Below are positions 59,722 to 64,000 of a stretch of DNA of 64,000 bases, piece by piece (the first letter of the stretch is position 1; the number at the start of each line of letters is the position of its first letter). Origin of the DNA: JADMJV01 sp964649085 (GTDB taxonomy: Bacteria; Vulcanimicrobiota; Xenobia; Xenobiales; JADMJV01); NCBI GenBank assembly GCA_964649085.1, contig CAZYPN010000013.1, positions 1-64,000 on the forward strand, read 5' to 3'. The notes under the pieces are model-generated. The model saw only the letters and a list, made by a program, of their open reading frames with translations, ran no database searches and was not told where the DNA came from. The position numbers and the translations under genes are program-made.

Positions 59722-60221
59722 ATCTGCCCCGTGGTGACCTGAACCTGCTCGCTTTCGACGGTTATGGTTCCGGTCTGAGCATTATAGGAACCGCCGATCT
59801 GCTGCTGTATGCTGGCCAGGTCGGCTCTCACACTGAGGCGGAAGGCCCGATCGGAAAACAGTTCAAGGCTGCTGACGCCATTGCGAAACTCCAGGTGATC
59901 GCCCTGCTTCGTTGCGGTCCACTTGCGGTCGGTCCCCAGGTCGACCTTGACCACTTCTTCTTTTTCCAACCGTTCCCGGGTCTTCGCCAGTGTTCCGTCC
60001 TGGAAAACGGGTGCGAGTTGCTCGATGCTTTGGAACAGTCCATCGCGACTGCTTGAGGACACATTGGAGAGCACGCAATCTTCAAAACGTCCGTCGAACT
60101 GCAGCTGCTGCCTGTCCTCTTCGAACTGAAACTCAGCACTGCGCGGCCCCCCGTCCGAGAGGCTGGCCACCCGGTGAATCACGGTTGTGGTGGTGGAGAA
60201 CTGGCGGGCAACGGTCATCAT
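59718..60221 (-). CDS. Unknown protein, first gene of the pentein operon
   Basis: The 167-residue soluble protein has a beta-rich character (AEFQFEEDRQQLQFDGRF, KWTATKQGDHLEFRNGVSS, RLSVRADLASIQQQIGG) and a short helical middle (LAKTRERLEKEEVVKV). No family is recognised. It overlaps the pentein gene by four bases and begins the operon, so it is likely to be a partner or substrate-binding protein for the pentein enzyme. Confidence 0.7.
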   Translation of the reverse strand: MMTVARQFSTTTTVIHRVASLSDGGPRSAEFQFEEDRQQLQFDGRFEDCVLSNVSSSSRDGLFQSIEQLAPVFQDGTLAKTRERLEKEEVVKVDLGTDRKWTATKQGDHLEFRNGVSSLELFSDRAFRLSVRADLASIQQQIGGSYNAQTGTITVESEQVQVTTGQI

Positions 60222-60295
60222 GGCGAGGGTCTCCTTGGCTGTGTGGACTCACACTATCCCCCCAGCCTGAAAAAACCCCGAACCGTTGGCAAATG

Positions 60296-60324
60296 GAAAG
60301 GCCCTCCGCAGGGGAGGGCCTTTC
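60296..60324 (-). terminator. Terminator after the subtilisin gene
   Basis: GAAAGGCCCTCC and GGAGGGCCTTTC form a 12-base-pair stem around a five-base loop, 29 bases past the subtilisin stop. On the minus strand the stem ends in TTTC followed by CATTTG, a weak T-tract. It separates the subtilisin unit from the pentein operon. Confidence 0.65.
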
Positions 60325-60352
60325 CTCAGTCTGGTCGCTTAACGCCAGCCTG

Positions 60353-62239
60353 TCAGGGCTGCTCTTCTCCCAGAACCGTCGAGAGAAATACCAGGAACAG
60401 ACCATTAGCCAGCAGCCACAGCGGACTGAGCAGGCCGGGCACAAAGGCTACCCCAACGCTGCCCGTGAAGGCAGCGAAGAACAGGTGCGCGGCCCAACCG
60501 GCCGATAGTCCGGCTACCGCTGCTCGCAGGGGGCGACTGTCAACGACGACCAGCGACAGCAACACCGGAATCAGGCAACTGAACAGCAAGGGGTTGCCGT
60601 GGTATTGAGCTCCCAGCAGATGCAGCCCCCAGCTGGGCAAGGCCGTGGTAAGCATCCAGGGCGCCGGGGTGGGCGACGACATCAGCAGGGGCAGGAAGAA
60701 GGCTCCGCTGGCAGCCATCACGGCAGCCGGCAGGCCCAGAGCCATTCCCACGATATAGCCCCGCCGCAGCATGGCCAGTGCGGGAAGCACAAAGAGGGCC
60801 AGACCGATGCCCAGACGCCAGGCTCCATATTCGATGCCGGCTTTCCAGCAGGCTCGCTGGGCATCGACAATGCCGGCCCCGTAACCGGCTTCTTTGCCCT
60901 CGGGACCTTTGCTGCGGGCCGTGTTCTTCAGCAGACGCTCGACGGCCGCAGGGTGGGTGACACCCAGCGACTGCACCAGCGCCGACACCCCGGCCACGTG
61001 GGGGCAGGCCATCGAGGTGCCCATAAACCACATGTAGTCGTGCTGGCGGGCGTTGCCAGGAATGGGGGTGTTCTGCAACACGCCATCGGGGAAGCCATCT
61101 CCATTGCGGTCCGAACGGGTATCTCCGCCGGGGGCCGCGATGTCGATGGCCGGGCCGCGATTGCTGTAGAAGGTGAGCTCTTCTTTGAAGTCGGTAGCCG
61201 ACACCGAGACCGCTTCGGGGTACCCCGCCGGATAGCCAGGCTTACCGGCGCCCGAATTGCCCGCGGCGCAAACCACGATGACACCTTTCTGGTGAGCTTT
61301 GCGCACGGCCGTAGCCAGAGTCGACTCGGCAAACGGACCACCCAGGCTCATATTGATCACCTTGGCACCGTGATCGGCCGAGAAGTAGATGCCGTCGGCG
61401 ATATCGGCCAGGCTGCCCGAGCCTCGTGCCGACAACACTTTGATCGGCATGATTTTGGCGTTGAAGGCCACGCCCATAACGCCTTTGCCGTTGTGGGTGC
61501 TCTGGGCGACTGTGCCTGAAACATGGCTACCGTGGGCGTGATCGTCGATCGCTTCGGGGCGGTCGTGAACGAAGTCATAGCCCGCCACAAAGCCCGTGTT
61601 CTCCAGGTCTTCGAGCTTTCGATACTCCCCGTGATCGGCATAGGCAACGCCCGTGTCGATCACCGAAACGATGACGCCCGAGCCGGTGGATAGCGGCCAG
61701 GCCTGCTTCACGTTGATCTGGTCCATGTGCCACTGCAGCTTGCCCATCGGGTCGTTGGGAAAGTCGCCGGCGGCCTCTTGAAAAACCTGAGCCACACTCA
61801 AATCCTGTTCAGGCAGAGAAAGGACGTAGTTGGGAGAGACCGCCTCGACCAGCGGCTCCTGCCCCAGCCTTTCGAGCAATGAACCCATCTGGGCCTCGCC
61901 GACGTCGGCCAGATAGAGTTCCGGACCATCGGAGTGAACCGAATTGTAGCGAGCCCGGAAGCCGTAGCGCCGCTGTAGTTCGGCGACCTGCTGGGGGCTG
62001 GCCTCGTCCTTCAGGTCGAGCACCAACTGGCCAACGATGCGAGGTTCTCCGGCCGGTAGAGGCCCGGGGCCATCCGGGTCGGTCGTGGTCAGGGTCCAGT
62101 CGGGCTCAGCCGGACCAAGGGATGCCCGGGAAAGAGGCGCGGGGGCGGAGTGATAGAGCAACCCCCCCAGCGAACCCGCCAGAATTCCCGAGACAATCAA
62201 GGGTCGATACAGTTTTTTGGGTAGCATGCGCCTCCTCAT
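60353..62239 (-). CDS. Subtilisin-family (S8) peptidase with a multi-helix membrane tail
   Basis: The 628-residue protein has an N-terminal signal anchor (YRPLIVSGILAGSLGGLLYH), an inhibitor-like propeptide (to about 140), and a full S8 catalytic domain. Asp195 lies in VSVIDTGVA, His236 in HGSHVSGT, Asn327 in AAGNSG and Ser409 in MGTSMACPHVAG. After residue 470 come about five hydrophobic segments (LGIGLALFVLPALAML, VGMALGLPAAVMAASGAFFL, LLFSCLIPVLLSLVV), which are unusual. The protease probably sits in the membrane with its active site outside. It is coupled (ATGA) to the epimerase gene. Confidence 0.9.
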   Translation of the reverse strand: MRRRMLPKKLYRPLIVSGILAGSLGGLLYHSAPAPLSRASLGPAEPDWTLTTTDPDGPGPLPAGEPRIVGQLVLDLKDEASPQQVAELQRRYGFRARYNSVHSDGPELYLADVGEAQMGSLLERLGQEPLVEAVSPNYVLSLPEQDLSVAQVFQEAAGDFPNDPMGKLQWHMDQINVKQAWPLSTGSGVIVSVIDTGVAYADHGEYRKLEDLENTGFVAGYDFVHDRPEAIDDHAHGSHVSGTVAQSTHNGKGVMGVAFNAKIMPIKVLSARGSGSLADIADGIYFSADHGAKVINMSLGGPFAESTLATAVRKAHQKGVIVVCAAGNSGAGKPGYPAGYPEAVSVSATDFKEELTFYSNRGPAIDIAAPGGDTRSDRNGDGFPDGVLQNTPIPGNARQHDYMWFMGTSMACPHVAGVSALVQSLGVTHPAAVERLLKNTARSKGPEGKEAGYGAGIVDAQRACWKAGIEYGAWRLGIGLALFVLPALAMLRRGYIVGMALGLPAAVMAASGAFFLPLLMSSPTPAPWMLTTALPSWGLHLLGAQYHGNPLLFSCLIPVLLSLVVVDSRPLRAAVAGLSAGWAAHLFFAAFTGSVGVAFVPGLLSPLWLLANGLFLVFLSTVLGEEQP

Positions 62240-64000
62240 TCAATACCTGTAACCGATGCTTCGGGCTGGGGAGAGGCCACGTCCTGCAGCAGTTCAGCCA
62301 GTAGTTTCCGGCAGCCCGGGTTGTCACCCTGCAAGCAGGCCCGGCGTAGCTGCTCCAGACGCTCGCCAGGCCAGTTTTCCGGCAGGGGCGACATCACCCG
62401 ACTGATCTTGGGCAAAGCGGTGGGCTCGGTGACTTCCCGGCTGCCCACCAGTTCTTCCTCGAGCTTTTCCCCGGGACGACAGCCGGTGATTTCGATGGCG
62501 ATATCTTTTTCTGGCTCAAAGCCGCAGAGGCGGATCAGGTTGTGAGCCAGATCGAGGATGCGCACCGGCTTGCCCATGTCCAGCAGATAGATGTGACCGG
62601 CCTGGGACAAACTGGAGGTCTGCAGCACCAGGGCTACGGCCTCCGGAATCGTCATGAAGAAGCGGGTCATGCGAGGGTCGGTAACGGTGACCGGCCCGCC
62701 TTGCTGGATCTGGCGCTGCATCGTGGGAACCACGCTGCCCCTTGACCCCAGCACGTTACCAAAGCGCACCGCCGCGTAGCCGGGATGACCGGTTCGAGCC
62801 ACCAGGCACTCGGCCACCCGCTTGGTCGAACCCATAATGTTGGCCGGGTTGACCGCCTTGTCGGTCGAGAGCAGCACGAACCGCTCAACCTCGTATTTCT
62901 GGCAGGCTTCAAGCACGGCCAGGGTGCCGAAAACGTTGGTGTACACGGCCTCGGCTGGCGACCCCTCCATCAGCGGCACGTGTTTGTGGGCGGCAGCGTG
63001 AAAGACGAACTGAGGCCGAACCTCGGAAAAAATCTGATCGAGGATCTGGGCCCGGCACACGTCGCACACCACCAGTCGAGCCTCGCGCAACTCCAGCCCA
63101 ATTTCGTAGAGGCTGTTTTCGCCTCGTCCCAGCAGCACCAGCTGGGCAGGGCCGTGGGCCCAGACCTGGCGAGCGATCTCCGAACCGATCGAACCACCTG
63201 CCCCCGTAATTAGGACCCGCTTGCCGTGCAACAGCGGGTGGACCAACTGGGGGTCGATCTTGACCGGCTCGCGTTCCAGCAGATCCTCGATCGAGAGCTG
63301 TCGCAGCCGATGCAGCTGCACCTTGCCCTCGACCAGATCGCGCATGGCCGGAATCACACGCAACTTGAGTTCGCGACCTCGGGTCAGCTCCATCACGCGA
63401 CGAACCACGCTGGGCGGGGGTTCGGCCAGCACCACTTCGGTCACCAGAAAGGAATCGATCACGCCGGGAAGCTCGTCGATGGTGCCCCGAACCGGAACGC
63501 CTCGAATGCGAACGCCCACCCTCGAGGGGCGATCGTCGACGAAGGCCACTACCACGTACGACTTGCCCGAGCGGCTCAACTCGCGAGCCACCGACTCACC
63601 GGCATCATTGGCGCCCACAATCACCACCCGGGTACTGGTAATAGGCTTACCCATCGTTTCGCTGGCCAGTCGCAGCAACAGCCGAACGCCGCCACAGATG
63701 CAAACGATGAGAATGCCGGTCAGGATCAGTCCGGTGCGGGGAAAGAAACCGCCTCTCCCGAGCAAAATCACCAGTTGAAACGGGATCAGGCTGACCACCG
63801 TGGCGCTGACCACACCCACCAGCTCATGGGTGCCCGCATAGCGCCAAACCTTTTCGTAGAGACCGAAGAGATAGAAAATGACCACCGTGAACACGGAGAT
63901 CGAAAAGTGCAGCGTCAGGTTGGGGTCGAGAAACCTGGACATGGCTTCCCAGTTGAAATCCAACCTCAACCCGAGGGCCAGCACGATGGCGGCCAGAATC
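62236..64000 (-). CDS. CapD/FlaA1-like UDP-sugar 4,6-dehydratase/epimerase, partial at the right edge
   Basis: The frame is open to the right edge, so the N-terminus lies outside. Visible parts are hydrophobic helices (NLTLHFSISVFTVVIFYLFG, LVILLG), a first Rossmann-like domain (TRVVIVGANDAGESVAREL) and the main SDR domain. The latter has GKRVLITGAGGSIGSEIARQ, VFHAAAHKHVPLMEGSPAEA, LSTDKAVNPANIMGSTKR and the C-terminal GCRPGEKLEEELVG. It makes modified UDP-GlcNAc sugars for surface polysaccharide or glycosylated pili. It is the first gene of the pair with the subtilisin. Confidence 0.93.
   Translation of the reverse strand, partial: ILAAIVLALGLRLDFNWEAMSRFLDPNLTLHFSISVFTVVIFYLFGLYEKVWRYAGTHELVGVVSATVVSLIPFQLVILLGRGGFFPRTGLILTGILIVCICGGVRLLLRLASETMGKPITSTRVVIVGANDAGESVARELSRSGKSYVVVAFVDDRPSRVGVRIRGVPVRGTIDELPGVIDSFLVTEVVLAEPPPSVVRRVMELTRGRELKLRVIPAMRDLVEGKVQLHRLRQLSIEDLLEREPVKIDPQLVHPLLHGKRVLITGAGGSIGSEIARQVWAHGPAQLVLLGRGENSLYEIGLELREARLVVCDVCRAQILDQIFSEVRPQFVFHAAAHKHVPLMEGSPAEAVYTNVFGTLAVLEACQKYEVERFVLLSTDKAVNPANIMGSTKRVAECLVARTGHPGYAAVRFGNVLGSRGSVVPTMQRQIQQGGPVTVTDPRMTRFFMTIPEAVALVLQTSSLSQAGHIYLLDMGKPVRILDLAHNLIRLCGFEPEKDIAIEITGCRPGEKLEEELVGSREVTEPTALPKISRVMSPLPENWPGERLEQLRRACLQGDNPGCRKLLAELLQDVASPQPEASVTGIE

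Overview
The window is a compact, GC-rich bacterial chromosome segment. The organism looks diderm. It carries a PilT motor gene and minor prepilin-like genes, lipobox lipoproteins, a sorting-tail secreted protein, a UDP-galactopyranose mutase/glycosyltransferase pair and a GatCA indirect tRNA-aminoacylation module. The mix of beta-propeller proteins, a kinase-propeller fusion, pilins and small secreted proteins of unknown function resembles poorly cultured lineages such as Eremiobacterota/Xenobia, Armatimonadota or deep Myxococcota-like groups. That placement is an inference and no 16S gene is present. Genes are tightly packed: most same-strand neighbours overlap by 1-11 bases, and several convergent pairs overlap at their 3' ends.

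Layout. 1-2.2 kb is a decayed defence-type region with an HNH nuclease and a fused remnant of type I restriction genes (hsdR joined to hsdM). 2.2-9.2 kb holds HEAT-repeat, zinc-finger, phosphotransferase, FG-GAP, GNAT-nitrilase and M20 peptidase genes, with a 63-base tandem repeat at 7.2-7.36 kb. 9.3-12.1 kb has two tandem seven-bladed propeller lipoproteins. 12.2-17.3 kb has a sorting-tail protein and four prepilin-like genes, the first two overlapping head to head and the last fused to a propeller. 17.3-21.6 kb runs plsY, pilT, an unknown coupled gene, gatC, gatA and three tRNAs (Gly, Cys, Val), ending in a strong terminator.

21.7-28.6 kb is an accessory block on the minus strand: a GAF-GAF-HD-GYP protein, a catalytically gutted phosphoglucose-isomerase paralogue, a YvbH-type PH protein, an unknown partner, a Nudix hydrolase, a 36-residue peptide gene and a clostripain-like protease. 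28.6-31.8 kb encodes secreted or membrane proteins and an M28 aminopeptidase. 31.9-36.7 kb carries fabF, rnc, a DUF167 gene, an ATP-grasp enzyme and small envelope proteins. 36.7-45.8 kb holds a GCS2-type ligase, a Ser/Thr kinase-propeller fusion, a methyltransferase, a tandem pair of RlaP-type nucleotidyltransferases, a VOC protein, a cyanophycinase-like peptidase and a Crp/Fnr regulator.

45.9-54.1 kb is core housekeeping: cysK-cysE, yebC-ruvC-ruvA-ruvB, asnS, then divergent rplS-rbgA-rnhB. 54.1-64 kb carries cell-surface sugar genes (HTH protein, glf, glycosyltransferase), an operon of an unknown protein, a pentein-fold protein with a coiled-coil insertion and a Gfo/Idh oxidoreductase, then a membrane-tailed subtilisin downstream of a CapD/FlaA1-like nucleotide-sugar epimerase that runs off the right edge.

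No CRISPR array, insertion sequence, prophage or replication origin was recognised. The most unusual items are the pilin region (overlapping prepilin leaders, pilin-propeller fusion), the pentein/coiled-coil protein, the dead isomerase next to an HD-GYP protein, the RlaP pair, and gatA ending inside tRNA-Gly.
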